Assembly (NCBI GenBank): GCA_900316985.1
Contig: ONFE01000011.1
Coordinates: 42,117 to 106,116 of the forward strand
Direction of reading: 5' to 3'
Source of the DNA: an uncultured Prevotellaceae bacterium
Lineage (GTDB): Bacteria; Bacteroidota; Bacteroidia; Bacteroidales; Bacteroidaceae
DNA: 64,000 bases
Below the pieces are notes generated by a model. That model was given only the letters and a program-made list of their open reading frames with translations, was not told the DNA's origin and searched no databases. Shown here in pieces: positions 24,978 through 34,154 of the stretch. Made by a program: the position numbers and the translations under genes. Each line of letters starts with the position of its first letter. The stretch's first letter is position 1.

Positions 24978-25970
24978 ATGTCCGAACAGCCGATTATTCA
25001 GCCTGTCGATAAGGCACTGCTTAAGAGTGAACTTACACCCGACAAGCAACTCCGGATGACCAACAAGAGCAACAATGAGATTTACATTGTAACCGCACAT
25101 AATGCGCCTAACACGATGCGTGAAATTGGTCGTCTGCGTGAGGAAGCTTTCCGCGAGGCTGGAGGCGGTACGGGTTTGGAAATGGATATTGATGAGTTTG
25201 ATACCTGCGAGAACTGCTATAAGCAATTGATAGTATGGAACCCTGAGACGGAAGAGATTATTGGCGGCTATCGTTACTTGTTGGGAACGGATTGGGAACT
25301 TTCAGATAACGGACAACCCAAATTGGCCACGAGTCATATGTTCCACTTCTCGGAGAAATTCCTGAAGGAATATATGCCCTACACCATTGAATTGGGGCGT
25401 TCCTTCGTCTCTCTGGGCTATCAGAGTTCCCGTATGGGCGCCAAAAGCCTTTTTGCGCTCGATAATCTCTGGGACGGTCTGGGAGCACTTACCGTAGTTA
25501 TGCCCAATGCTAAATATTTCTTTGGAAAGATGACGATGTATCCTTCTTACATCCGTAAGGGTCGCGATATGATTCTCTATTTCCTGAAGAAGCATTTCGA
25601 TGACAAGGAAAACTTGATAACTCCGATGAAACCGCTGAAAATTGAGACTGATCCCGCAGAATTGGCTTCTATTCTCACAGAAGACGATTTCCGTAAAGAC
25701 TATCGTATCCTGAACTCGGAAATACGAAAGATGGGTTATAATATTCCCCCGTTGGTGAATGCCTATATGAATCTTTCACCCACGATGAAACTCTTCGGCA
25801 CGGCAATTAATTACGGTTTCGGCGATGTAGAGGAAACAGGTATATTGATTGCTGTGGATGAGATACTTGCAGAAAAGCGAATCCGCCATATCGACACTTT
25901 TGTCCGCCAGAATCCTGATGCGCTCCATATCACTTCCGGAGCCAACAGGATCATCACTAAGGAAAAGTAA
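24978..25970 (+). CDS. glsB: N-acyltransferase of glycine-lipid synthesis (GlsB-like, GNAT fold)
   Basis: 330 residues. The OlsB/hemolysin-type acetyltransferase domain is clear in the N-terminal two thirds: REIGRLREEAFREAGGGTG, then EEIIGGYRYLLG and ELGRSFVSLGYQ. Proteins of this type transfer a 3-hydroxyacyl group from acyl carrier protein to an amino acid. Next to the PlsC-like gene this points to N-acyl-glycine formation, as in Bacteroides GlsB. The roughly 130-residue C-terminal extension (from about residue 200) is usual for the Bacteroidota form. It follows glsA after 52 nt and ends at a stem-loop at 25990. Confidence 0.82.
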   Translation: MSEQPIIQPVDKALLKSELTPDKQLRMTNKSNNEIYIVTAHNAPNTMREIGRLREEAFREAGGGTGLEMDIDEFDTCENCYKQLIVWNPETEEIIGGYRYLLGTDWELSDNGQPKLATSHMFHFSEKFLKEYMPYTIELGRSFVSLGYQSSRMGAKSLFALDNLWDGLGALTVVMPNAKYFFGKMTMYPSYIRKGRDMILYFLKKHFDDKENLITPMKPLKIETDPAELASILTEDDFRKDYRILNSEIRKMGYNIPPLVNAYMNLSPTMKLFGTAINYGFGDVEETGILIAVDEILAEKRIRHIDTFVRQNPDALHITSGANRIITKEK

Positions 25971-25989
25971 ATAGCTGCTAAATAATCTG

Positions 25990-26015
25990 TGCCCGAATCC
26001 CTTAGGGTTCGGGCA
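25990..26015 (+). terminator. Stem-loop after glsB
   Basis: TGCCCGAA and TTCGGGCA form an 8-bp stem around a short loop, followed by CTGCTTTTA. A probable intrinsic terminator with a weak T-run, 20 nt after the glsB stop. Confidence 0.65.
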
Positions 26016-26067
26016 CTGCTTTTATGGTATTAAAACAGGTTTTTACCTTTTCCCTTTACCGTCTAGA

Positions 26068-26199
26068 TTAAATCATCGGTTTCTGTGAACCTGCCATAGG
26101 GGAAAAGAGGGCATTGCTGTTGTTAACATACATCTTGTCGCTGATAATCTTATAGTTGTCATACATCTTGCTGATGACATTCTTAAATATGTCTTTCAT
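26068..26199 (-). CDS. Small ORF, 43 residues
   Basis: Encodes MKDIFKNVISKMYDNYKIIS followed by DKMYVNNSNALFSPMAGSQK and PMI, then a stop. It has an amphipathic, Lys/Tyr-rich N-terminal half and no signal peptide. An AT-rich leader precedes the ATG, and TATATTTG (26268-26275, minus) could be its -7 box. It lies in an otherwise gene-free 461-nt gap between two terminator stem-loops. Coding status is likely but unproven; I recognise no family. Confidence 0.4.
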   Translation of the reverse strand: MKDIFKNVISKMYDNYKIISDKMYVNNSNALFSPMAGSQKPMI

Positions 26200-26364
26200 A
26201 CGCTTCTAATTTTTTAGTTATTACTATTTTTACTGACTCTGAACAACAGTTTCGCTGTTTCTGATAGCAAATATATGGTAGATTTTGAAAGAATGGTCCG
26301 TAATTGTCGAAAAATTGTTCAGGTTGTTGCGACAAATGGCCTGATTTACGACAAAGTAAAAAAC

Positions 26365-26399
26365 GCCCTCAAAATCTGTCGCTAACAGATTCTGAGGGC
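26365..26399 (-). terminator. Terminator of dgt
   Basis: GCCCTCAGAATCTGTT and ACAGATTTTGAGGGC form a long stem with a short loop on the minus strand, followed by GTTTTTTAC. The plus side also ends in TTGTCTTTTTT, so it may work in both directions. Confidence 0.8.
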
Positions 26400-26431
26400 T
26401 TGTCTTTTTTGATACCCTTTGCTTTTGTGTT

Positions 26432-27757
26432 TTACACAATGGGCAGGGAGATGCCGTTGATCTTTTGGTAAATATCAAGGGCATAGACATCAGTCATGCC
26501 TGAGATGTAGTCGATAACAGCTAGGATGCGTGTTTCCAGGTTAGGGGAGTCGATATCGTACTGGCTACTGACACGGCGAATGAGTTGCTGGGAATAGAAG
26601 CGGTCGGGATGGACTGCGGCCTCAATGAAGGTTTCCATCAGTGTGGCCATGATTTTGTAACCGGAGAGTTCAACGTCCAGAACGGGCTTGCTTTTGTAAA
26701 TTCTCTTGACTGACATTTCTGTGCAGGTCCTATAGGCTTTTTGTTGCTTTTCGGCAATATGGTCGATGAGGCTTCCTTGGAAAGTTCCGTTGAGAATGGC
26801 CTGCTCGTTTTCCATAAAAGCATCTACGCAGCAGTTTTCGAGTTTGCCAATGACACTTGCTCGCATGTAGATAACCTTTTCATTATCATCTGTGATTCCT
26901 TCATCTAAAATACGCTGTTGAATTCTGTTTTTGTCGGTTTCATCGAAAAATCCGAGTAATAGTTGTTGTGTCTCTGCGAAGGATAGGATTTTCAGCTTGT
27001 GGGCGTCTTCTATATCCATTATCTCATAGCAGATGTCATCTGCGGCTTCCACGAGATAGACAAGCGGATGGCGGGCGTAGCGGTCTTCGCCCTTGGGAAT
27101 GATGCCTAATTCCTGTGTAATTCTATTGTAAATATCTTTCTCTTCATGAAAGAAGCCGAATTTCCCTTTCTTGCCGGCTGAGGAAGACGATACCGGGTAT
27201 TTCACGATGCTGGCCAACGTGGTGTAGGTCATGGCGAATCCCCCGTCGCGGCGACCTTTGAAACGGTGTGCCAATAGGCGGAAAGCATTGGCGTTGCCTT
27301 CGAAGTGGGTGATGTCGTCCCACAGTTCTTTCGAGACCATTTCTTTCAGGTAGGCCCCCTTCCCTTCGGTGAAATAGGTCTGAATAGCCTTTTCTCCACT
27401 GTGTCCGAAAGGCGGATTGCCCATGTCATGAGCCAGGCAGGCCGTACTGACGATGGTGCCAATCTGTGGAAACAGCGTGTCAATGAGTTCGGGGCTGTTT
27501 TGCAAAACTCGGTGGGCCACATCGTTTCCCAATGACATTCCCACGGAAGCCACTTCGAGAGAATGTGTCAGCCGGTTGTGCACGAAGATGCTACCAGGTA
27601 ACGGGAACACTTGCGTCTTGTTCTGCATGCGTCTGAAAGGAGCCGAAAAGATGAGCCGGTCGTAATCGCGTTTGAATTCTGTGCGGTCGTCATGCCTTTC
27701 GGAATGTCGGTTTTCCTGTCCCAACCGCTTATTTGATATGAGTTGTTTCCAGTTCAT
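26432..27757 (-). CDS. dgt: Deoxyguanosinetriphosphate triphosphohydrolase (dNTPase)
   Basis: 441 residues from MNWKQLISNKRLGQENRH. An HD-superfamily hydrolase that cleaves dNTPs to nucleoside and triphosphate. Metal-binding residues are seen in RLTHSLEV, ACLAHDMGNPPFGHSGE (His-Asp) and YLVEAADDICYEIMD. The length fits the Dgt branch. The frame is open 15 codons further upstream, but that stretch contains the TATCTTTG promoter box, so the inner ATG is chosen. It is divergent from dut, and the two dNTP-pool enzymes share a 93-nt promoter region, a functional pairing that makes sense. Confidence 0.93.
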   Translation of the reverse strand: MNWKQLISNKRLGQENRHSERHDDRTEFKRDYDRLIFSAPFRRMQNKTQVFPLPGSIFVHNRLTHSLEVASVGMSLGNDVAHRVLQNSPELIDTLFPQIGTIVSTACLAHDMGNPPFGHSGEKAIQTYFTEGKGAYLKEMVSKELWDDITHFEGNANAFRLLAHRFKGRRDGGFAMTYTTLASIVKYPVSSSSAGKKGKFGFFHEEKDIYNRITQELGIIPKGEDRYARHPLVYLVEAADDICYEIMDIEDAHKLKILSFAETQQLLLGFFDETDKNRIQQRILDEGITDDNEKVIYMRASVIGKLENCCVDAFMENEQAILNGTFQGSLIDHIAEKQQKAYRTCTEMSVKRIYKSKPVLDVELSGYKIMATLMETFIEAAVHPDRFYSQQLIRRVSSQYDIDSPNLETRILAVIDYISGMTDVYALDIYQKINGISLPIV

Positions 27758-27773
27758 GGATTTTAATTTTTTG

Positions 27774-27781
27774 CAAAGATA
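27774..27781 (-). promoter_or_regulatory. -7 box of dgt
   Basis: TATCTTTG on the minus strand, 16 nt upstream of the chosen dgt ATG. Confidence 0.65.
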
Positions 27782-27826
27782 CGAAAATATTTCATAATTC
27801 ATCGTGAGTAATTCATAATTATTTCC

Positions 27827-27834
27827 TATCTTTG
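27827..27834 (+). promoter_or_regulatory. -7 box of the dut operon
   Basis: TATCTTTG on the plus strand, 16 nt before the dut ATG. It mirrors the dgt promoter on the other strand. Confidence 0.65.
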
Positions 27835-27850
27835 CAAATTAAAAAAAGAT

Positions 27851-28288
27851 ATGATAAAGGTACAGGTTATAAATAAGGGCCATCAGCAGTTGCCCGCCTA
27901 CGCTACTCCACTGAGTGCCGGAATGGATTTGCGTGCCAATCTTGATGCCCCCGTGGTGCTCCGTCCGCTGGAGCGCAAGTTGATAAAGACTGGGCTTTTC
28001 ATCGCTCTGCCCGAAGGCTATGAAGCCCAGGTACGTCCCCGTAGCGGACTGGCTTTGAAGCATGGCATCACCGTTCTGAACACACCCGGTACCATCGATG
28101 CGGATTACCGTGGAGAGATAGGTGTGGTGCTGATAAATCTTTCCCAGGAGGATTTCGTGGTGGAAGACGGTGAGCGTATTGCTCAGATGGTCATAGCCCG
28201 GCACGAACAGGCCGATTTCATCATCGTGGAAGAACTCGATGAAACTGAGCGCGGTGCTGGTGGTTATGGGCATACTGGGGTTAAATAG
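27851..28288 (+). CDS. dut: dUTP diphosphatase
   Basis: 145-residue trimeric enzyme that hydrolyses dUTP to dUMP and keeps uracil out of DNA. All five family motifs are visible: [33 protein letters not shown] (with the catalytic Asp region), [11 protein letters not shown] and the C-terminal arm [11 protein letters not shown]. It is the first gene of an operon with the TPR lipoprotein (17-nt gap), DUF4292 lipoprotein and EnvC-like protein, an order I associate with other Bacteroidota. Confidence 0.97.
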   Translation: MIKVQVINKGHQQLPAYATPLSAGMDLRANLDAPVVLRPLERKLIKTGLFIALPEGYEAQVRPRSGLALKHGITVLNTPGTIDADYRGEIGVVLINLSQEDFVVEDGERIAQMVIARHEQADFIIVEELDETERGAGGYGHTGVK

Positions 28289-28305
28289 ATGATGGTTGAT
28301 AGGTA

Positions 28306-30069
28306 ATGGTGATTAGAAAGTTATTCATTGTTCCGCTTGTGGCGCTGTTGGTAGCGTGTGGTGCTGCTTCCAAATCAGGGAAGTCGGTTAATCACCACGC
28401 CAACCCCTCTATAGCCTATACTCCGCTCTCGAAGAATGCTTCGCAACGCTTCAAGTATTTCTATCTAGAGGCTATCAACCAGCAGAACAAGGGTAATTAT
28501 GCCGGTGCTTTCGACCTTTTGAACCATTGTCAGGAAATCAATCCCAATGCTGCAGAGGTGTATTTCATGCGGTCAGCCTATTATTCCTCCATGAAGGATG
28601 ATTCGCTGATGAGGGCCGATATTGAACGCGCCGCAGCTTTGAATCCCAATAACACTACCTATCTGGAGCGATTGGGGCAGGCTTATATCGCTTGGGGAAA
28701 TTTTCCGCAAGCCATAGAGACTTATGAGACAATCTTTGCCAATACCCGTGACCGTGATGACGTGCTGAATATCTTGATCCAACTCTACGACCGCCAGAAG
28801 GACTACGACAATATGCTTCGTTCAATCGACCGATTGGAGAGTTTGGAGGGGAGCAGTGAGGAAATCACGCTTGCCCGTATGCGGGTGCTTTCCATGAAAG
28901 GCGACAAGGAAGCGGAACTGGCGGAACTGAAGTCGCTGTCTGCGAAACATCCCAATGACATGAACTATCATGTGATGATGGGTAACTGGCTGTTGCAGAA
29001 TGACCGGGCTAACGAAGCACTGAATGAATATCAATATGTGCTGGGTATGGAACCCGAGAACCTGATGGCGCGGATGTCGATGCTCGACTATTACCGCAAT
29101 GTAGGAGAGGACTCTTTAGCCACAGACTTGCAGGAGAAGATGCTCATCAGCGAGACTACACCTGTCAACAGCAAGATGACGCTGATGCGTAAGGTGGTGG
29201 CCGACAATGAACAGCAGGGCGGCGATTCTACGGAAGTGCTCGACTTGTTCCGTCGTATTCTTGCCCGACCACAGAAGACCACGGATATGCACGAACTCTA
29301 TGCTGCCTATATGACGCTGAAGAAAATGCCAAAGGACAGTATCTGCCAGGCATTGTCAGATGCATTGGCCATCGCTCCCGATAATGCCGGCGTGCGTCTG
29401 GAACTGATTCAGTCAAAATGGGGTGATAAGGAATTCGACGAGGTCATCCGCCTGTGCAAGGCGGCACAAGAGTATAATCCCGATGAAATGGCCTTTTATT
29501 ACTTCATGGGACTGGCCCACTTCCAGAAAAACGAGAAAGATGAGGCACTGCAGTCGTTCCAGTTGGGTGTGAGTCAGATCAATGAGAACAGCAACAAGGA
29601 AATCGTCAGCGACTTCTATGCCATCATGGGTGACATCCTTCATGAGAAGAACCGTGAGGCAGAGGCTTATGCCGCCTATGACAGTTGCCTGCAATGGAAG
29701 CCAGACAATGTCGGATGCCTCAACAATTATGCCTATTATCTCAGTGAGAAAGGAAAAGACTTGCAGAAAGCCGAGCAGATGAGTTACCGTACCATCAAGG
29801 CAGAGCCTGACAACAGTACGTTCCTGGATACCTATGCCTGGATTCTGTTTATGCAGGAACGCTATGAGGAATCGAAGATTTATATTGACCAGGCCGTTCA
29901 GAAAGATTCCACGGTGAGTGAGGTGATATTGGAACATGCCGGTGATATCCATGCCAAGGTGGGCGATATGGAAAAGGCTCTTGACTATTGGCAGCAGGCC
30001 CGTGAGAAAGGAGCAGACTCAAAGGTCTTGATTCGAAAAATAAAACTTAGAAAATATTTGAAGAAATGA
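28306..30069 (+). CDS. TPR-repeat lipoprotein
   Basis: 587 residues. A signal peptide with lipobox LVAC (MVIRKLFIVPLVALLVACGA) predicts a lipid-anchored periplasmic or outer-membrane protein. The rest is an almost continuous array of tetratricopeptide repeats, for example NYAGAFDLLNHCQEINPNAA, then AIETYETIFANTRDRDD and a C-terminal run typical of TPR (LNNYAYYLSEKGKDLQKAEQ). TPR arrays mediate protein contacts; the partner is unknown. The stop overlaps the start of the DUF4292 gene by 4 nt, so the two are translationally coupled. The genes around it suggest a role in envelope assembly. Confidence 0.85.
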   Translation: MVIRKLFIVPLVALLVACGAASKSGKSVNHHANPSIAYTPLSKNASQRFKYFYLEAINQQNKGNYAGAFDLLNHCQEINPNAAEVYFMRSAYYSSMKDDSLMRADIERAAALNPNNTTYLERLGQAYIAWGNFPQAIETYETIFANTRDRDDVLNILIQLYDRQKDYDNMLRSIDRLESLEGSSEEITLARMRVLSMKGDKEAELAELKSLSAKHPNDMNYHVMMGNWLLQNDRANEALNEYQYVLGMEPENLMARMSMLDYYRNVGEDSLATDLQEKMLISETTPVNSKMTLMRKVVADNEQQGGDSTEVLDLFRRILARPQKTTDMHELYAAYMTLKKMPKDSICQALSDALAIAPDNAGVRLELIQSKWGDKEFDEVIRLCKAAQEYNPDEMAFYYFMGLAHFQKNEKDEALQSFQLGVSQINENSNKEIVSDFYAIMGDILHEKNREAEAYAAYDSCLQWKPDNVGCLNNYAYYLSEKGKDLQKAEQMSYRTIKAEPDNSTFLDTYAWILFMQERYEESKIYIDQAVQKDSTVSEVILEHAGDIHAKVGDMEKALDYWQQAREKGADSKVLIRKIKLRKYLKK

Positions 30070-30956
30070 ACAGAATAACGATAGTGAAAACAATTGCCTT
30101 GACGCTGGTAACGGCTGCAATGCTTGTCTCCTGCGGAACGAAAAAGGTCGTTGCCGATCAGGTTTCTGATGTCAAGACCGTTTCGGGTGTGACTGATTCG
30201 GAGCAGTTGAAATTGAATTATATGCGTCGTGTCTATGATAATGCTGTCTATACCAAGAATATCGTCAGCAATATTGATTTCTCGCTAAACGCAGGTTCTA
30301 AGGACATCTCCGTAAGCGGTTCGCTCCGGATGCGCAAGGATGACGTGATTCGTATCCAACTCACGGCTTTCGGGCTGATGGAGGTGGGGCGTCTGGAGTT
30401 TACCAAGGATTACGTGATGATTGTGGACCGCATTCATAAAGAATATGTCAAGGCCGACTACAACAAGGTGGAGTTCCTGAAGCGTAACGGTCTGAACTTC
30501 TATTCCATGCAGGCCCTGTTTTGGAATATGCTCTTCGTGCCTGGAGCAGGGAATATCACTGATGAGCAACTGAAGAAGTTTATGCTTAATCTCAATTCTT
30601 CGGCAGCCACTGTCCCCGTAAGCCTGAAACAAGGGAACATGGACTATGTATGGCAGACCGAATCGAAGACTGGCTTGATCAAGCAGACCGATGTGACCTA
30701 TTCCGACAAGGCCAACGGTACAACCAAGTTGTCGTGTAAGTATGATGATTTCAAGGCTTTGGGCACCAAGATGTATCCCAATCTGCTGATCCTTAACGGA
30801 AAGACACAGGCTACGCAGAAGTCCCGCGACATCACGGTGACCATCAAGATGAAAGGCGTAAAGATGGACAACGACTGGGAGACGCGTACCACCCTGTCAG
30901 ACAAGTATAAGGAAGTCAGTGTCGATGAGGTGCTGGAGAAAATCACAAGTCTGTAA
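30066..30956 (+). CDS. DUF4292 lipoprotein
   Basis: 296 residues with a lipoprotein signal (lipobox LVSC in TLVTAAMLVSCGTKK). The mature part matches the DUF4292 pattern, a LolA/LolB-like beta-rich fold: ISVSGSLRMRKDDVIRIQLT, FGLMEVGRLEFTKDYVMIVD and YPNLLILNG. A LolA/LolB-type role in lipoprotein or lipid handling is a structural inference, not shown. It overlaps the TPR gene by 4 nt, and the EnvC-like gene begins immediately after its stop (30957). Confidence 0.82.
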   Translation: MNRITIVKTIALTLVTAAMLVSCGTKKVVADQVSDVKTVSGVTDSEQLKLNYMRRVYDNAVYTKNIVSNIDFSLNAGSKDISVSGSLRMRKDDVIRIQLTAFGLMEVGRLEFTKDYVMIVDRIHKEYVKADYNKVEFLKRNGLNFYSMQALFWNMLFVPGAGNITDEQLKKFMLNLNSSAATVPVSLKQGNMDYVWQTESKTGLIKQTDVTYSDKANGTTKLSCKYDDFKALGTKMYPNLLILNGKTQATQKSRDITVTIKMKGVKMDNDWETRTTLSDKYKEVSVDEVLEKITSL

Positions 30957-32621
30957 ATGAGAGTACTGTTAACGGTCATATTGTCGCTGATGATGCTGGT
31001 TCCGACGGGAGCACAGCAGAAGAAAACTGTGGCCAAAAAACCGGCCACCACTCAGCGCTCTGCCGCAAAACCAAGGACGACCGCAAAGCCAAAAACGGCA
31101 GCCAAACCGAAGACAACTGCCAAAACAGGTAAATCCAAAGCCAAAACCGGCAAATCCACAACGACCACCAAGAAAGCCCCTGTCTATACGAATGCCGAAA
31201 TCAAAGGCCTTCAGAATCAGCGTGCTGCCATCAAGAAGAAAATCCAGGAACAGGAACAACTCCTCAAAGCCAATCGGGCGGATGTGAAGAAGCGTCTTGA
31301 CAATCTGATGGTCATTAACAGCGAGATAGACGAACGCCAGAAGAACATTGATAATATCCAGAAGGACATCACGCATATCGAGGGTAACATCGGATTGCTG
31401 AAGGCGCAGTTGGCCACTTTGGAATCACAACTGAAGGAACGTCAGCAGAAATACCTGAAGAGCTTGCGCTACATGGCCCGACATCGGAAGATCCAGGACC
31501 AGCTGATGTTCGTTTTCTCAGCAAAGAACCTTAGCCAGATGTATCGTCGTATGCGCTTTGTGCGTGAGTATGCCGCCTTCCAGCGGGCACAGGGCGAACT
31601 GGTCAAGGCCAAGCAGGACCAGATTGCTTCCAAGCATGTGGAATTGGAGAAAGAGAAAGGCAATAAGAATACGCTTTTATATAAAGGTAAGAAAGAACAG
31701 GCTGCACTGCAAGGCAAGAAGGACGAACAGCAGCAGGTGGTAAATACACTTCAGAAACAGCAGAAGACCATTCAGGGCATCATTGACGATCAGCGTAAGA
31801 AAGACCAGGCCCTCAATGCCCAGATTGACAAGTTGATTGCCGAAGAAGTGGCCAAGGCGCGTGCTCGTGCTGCCGAAGAAGCACGCAAGAAAGCTGCTGC
31901 CGAGGCTGCTGCCAAGAAGAAACGTGAAGAAGAACTGGCCCGTAAGAAGGCAGCCGCCGAGGCTGCTGCCCGCGAGAATGCCCGTAGGATAGCTGAAGCC
32001 CGTGAACGTGAAGCCGAGGCAAAGCGTCTGGCCCGTGAGGCTGCGAAGAAGGATGCTGCCGAACGAGCACGTGCCGATCAGGCTGCCCGTGAGGCACAGG
32101 CTGCCCGTGAGGCTGCCGAGCGTAAGGCGGAAGTGGAGAATCGCCGCCATGAAAAAGAGGTGGCTGACGCCAAAAGGGAGAATGAAACGATATCGCTGGT
32201 CAGCAGTGTGGACCGTAAGCTGAGCAGTAACTTTGAGAGCAACAAGGGGCGTCTGCCTATTCCCATCACTGGTTCATACCGTATTGTGAGCCATTATGGA
32301 CAGTATAATGTGGAAGGTTTGAAGAATGTGCGTCTCGATAACAAGGGAATCAACATCTTGGGCTCTCCTGGCGCTCAGGCCCGTGCCATCTTCAATGGTG
32401 AGGTCAGTGCCGTCTTTGCCTTCGGAGGAACCAGCGTGGTGATGGTTCGCCATGGCAGTTATATCTCCGTCTATTGTAACCTTCGCTCGGTCAGTGTCTC
32501 CCGAGGCCAGAAAGTAAGTACCCGCCAGACATTGGGAACCGTGGGAACAGACAATATCCTTCAGTTCCAGCTCCGTCGTGAAACTGCCAAACTCAACCCT
32601 GAAGTCTGGTTAGGCAGATAG
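30957..32621 (+). CDS. EnvC-like murein hydrolase activator (degenerate M23)
   Basis: 554 residues. A signal peptide (ending GAQQ) and a Lys/Thr/Ala-rich segment precede long coiled coils (about residues 75-275), then an Ala/Glu/Arg-rich charged helix (about 285-400). The C-terminal LytM/M23 domain runs from about 425. The zinc ligands of active M23 peptidases are replaced: NKGINI stands where HxGxD-type His is expected, and LQFQL replaces the LHFEL His. Such a domain should not cut peptidoglycan but may activate amidases at division, as E. coli EnvC does. It is the last gene of the dut operon. Confidence 0.87.
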   Translation: MRVLLTVILSLMMLVPTGAQQKKTVAKKPATTQRSAAKPRTTAKPKTAAKPKTTAKTGKSKAKTGKSTTTTKKAPVYTNAEIKGLQNQRAAIKKKIQEQEQLLKANRADVKKRLDNLMVINSEIDERQKNIDNIQKDITHIEGNIGLLKAQLATLESQLKERQQKYLKSLRYMARHRKIQDQLMFVFSAKNLSQMYRRMRFVREYAAFQRAQGELVKAKQDQIASKHVELEKEKGNKNTLLYKGKKEQAALQGKKDEQQQVVNTLQKQQKTIQGIIDDQRKKDQALNAQIDKLIAEEVAKARARAAEEARKKAAAEAAAKKKREEELARKKAAAEAAARENARRIAEAREREAEAKRLAREAAKKDAAERARADQAAREAQAAREAAERKAEVENRRHEKEVADAKRENETISLVSSVDRKLSSNFESNKGRLPIPITGSYRIVSHYGQYNVEGLKNVRLDNKGINILGSPGAQARAIFNGEVSAVFAFGGTSVVMVRHGSYISVYCNLRSVSVSRGQKVSTRQTLGTVGTDNILQFQLRRETAKLNPEVWLGR

Positions 32622-32644
32622 TTCTCTTTATCGAAAAAAAGGAA

Positions 32645-33718
32645 TCAACCGATGTGCGTGCCATCCAGCAGTTCAATGTAAGTGCTGATGGCATGTTCTA
32701 TTTCTGAGATTCTGATGAATTCATCGGCACCGTGGGAACGCGATGACTGTCCCGGTCCCAACTTGAATGAAGGGAATGACATCAGTGCCTGATCACTGAG
32801 TGTGGGCGAGCCAAAGGGCACCATTCCCATTTCCACGCAACGTTTCACCAACGGATGCTCCGGGTCAATACGTGAAGAATGCAGACGGAACGAACGGGCT
32901 GTCACCTCACTCTTCAGTTTCTTCTTCAAAAACTCATAGACAAACTCGTTCTGGTAATATTCGTTGGTGCGCACATCCACCACCATCTCACAACGGTCAG
33001 GAACCACGTTGTGCTGAGTGCCTGCATGGATGACCGTCACGTTCATCACCGTGGGACCCAGGAACTCACTCACTTTCTTGAACTGATGATGCTGCAGGAA
33101 TTGCAAATCCTCCATCGCTTCATAGATGGCATTCACCCCTTCGCCGCGGGCTGCATGTCCCGACTTTCCGTGAGCTACTACGTCCAGTACCATTAGTCCC
33201 TTTTCGGCAATGGCTGGTTGCATACCCGTCGGCTCGCCCACGATAGCCACGTCTATTTTGGGCAACAGCGGTAAGACTCTCGATATACCGTCTTTTCCAG
33301 ATACTTCCTCCTCGGCAGAAGCCAGATAAATGAGGTTGTAAGGTTGCTTTTTCTTAATCAGCCAGCCAAAAACCTGAAGCAGGGACACCAGTCCGCCGCC
33401 ACAGTCATTGCTTCCCAAGCCGTAGAGCGTGTCACCCTCTTGCTCGGGACAATAGGGATTGCGCGTCCAGGTAGCCACCGGCTTTACGGTGTCAATATGC
33501 GCATTGAGCAGCAGGGTGGGGCGTTTCTCATCGTAGTCAGGATCAGTCACCCACACATTGTTCGCCTCCCGCCGGGGCTCCAGTCCCATATCGCGGATAG
33601 CCTGTTCCATTACGTTTGCCGCCTGTTCTTCCGAACGGCTCACCGAAGGCGTAGCGATGAGATGCTTCAGCAGTTCCACCGCCCGCTCTGTCAGTTCAGG
33701 GTATTTCATATCAACCAT
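32645..33718 (-). CDS. M20-family deacylase (ArgE/DapE type)
   Basis: 357-residue zinc metallopeptidase-fold enzyme. Metal and catalytic residues appear in LLNAHIDTVKP (His, Asp), GLGSNDCGGGLVSLL (Asp), ASAEEEVSGKDG (Glu-Glu) and the terminal RSHGADEFI (His). The dimerisation lid follows AHGKSGHAAR. In Bacteroidota close relatives act in arginine synthesis on N-acetyl- or N-succinyl-ornithine/citrulline, so an acetylornithine-type deacetylase is the best guess, with DapE-like activity an alternative. It is a single gene with its own promoter and converges on the EnvC-like gene with a 23-nt gap. Confidence 0.8.
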   Translation of the reverse strand: MVDMKYPELTERAVELLKHLIATPSVSRSEEQAANVMEQAIRDMGLEPRREANNVWVTDPDYDEKRPTLLLNAHIDTVKPVATWTRNPYCPEQEGDTLYGLGSNDCGGGLVSLLQVFGWLIKKKQPYNLIYLASAEEEVSGKDGISRVLPLLPKIDVAIVGEPTGMQPAIAEKGLMVLDVVAHGKSGHAARGEGVNAIYEAMEDLQFLQHHQFKKVSEFLGPTVMNVTVIHAGTQHNVVPDRCEMVVDVRTNEYYQNEFVYEFLKKKLKSEVTARSFRLHSSRIDPEHPLVKRCVEMGMVPFGSPTLSDQALMSFPSFKLGPGQSSRSHGADEFIRISEIEHAISTYIELLDGTHIG

Positions 33719-33731
33719 TTTTCTCCTGATG

Positions 33732-33739
33732 CAAAGTTA
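33732..33739 (-). promoter_or_regulatory. -7 box of the M20 deacylase gene
   Basis: TAACTTTG on the minus strand, 13 nt upstream of the ATG at 33718. Confidence 0.6.
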
Positions 33740-34140
33740 ATCAGAATCAGCCAAAAACCTTCGTTTCCCCCTCTTCCTTACCTTATTATATATATTTTTT
33801 TAACGATTCGTTTTTACAGGTTGCAACTCAGTACCACCTCACTTTCAAAACAAAATCTTCAAAAATCTAGCACAAATTCTCCCTTTAAGCCTATTTTAAC
33901 GCAACTATATGGCAAAAAAGAGCAGTTCCAGCCAATATTTTTGTGAGATTTTTGTAGATTTTTGTCCTTAGGTGTTTAGTTGAAACCTCTTCACTTCTCC
34001 AGGTATGCGAATGAGATTGTAATAGCAACACGTAATCGTTTACGGAACGGAAGAGTGTGTGAATTTCAGTTAAATTCAGTTAAATATAGCGCGTTTTGGT
34101 TCGAATTTAGTTAACCGTTTTTTTTTTTTGCGAATTTTTG
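33740..34140. other. AT-rich gene-free region before the structured leader
   Basis: About 400 nt without a supported gene. It contains TATATATATTTTTTT, a repeated phrase ATTTTTGTGAGATTTTTGT (33938-33956, seen again near 40116-40134) and two copies of GTTAAATTCAGTTAAAT-like words near 34065-34085. A T-run at 34118-34129 precedes the leader promoter. Confidence 0.5.
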
Positions 34141-34148
34141 TAAATTTG
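34141..34148 (+). promoter_or_regulatory. -7 box of the long leader
   Basis: TAAATTTG fits TAnnTTTG. A T-rich block lies at the -33 position. Transcription would start near 34155 and give a roughly 370-nt leader before the ATG at 34525. Confidence 0.55.
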
Positions 34149-34154
34149 CAGCCG

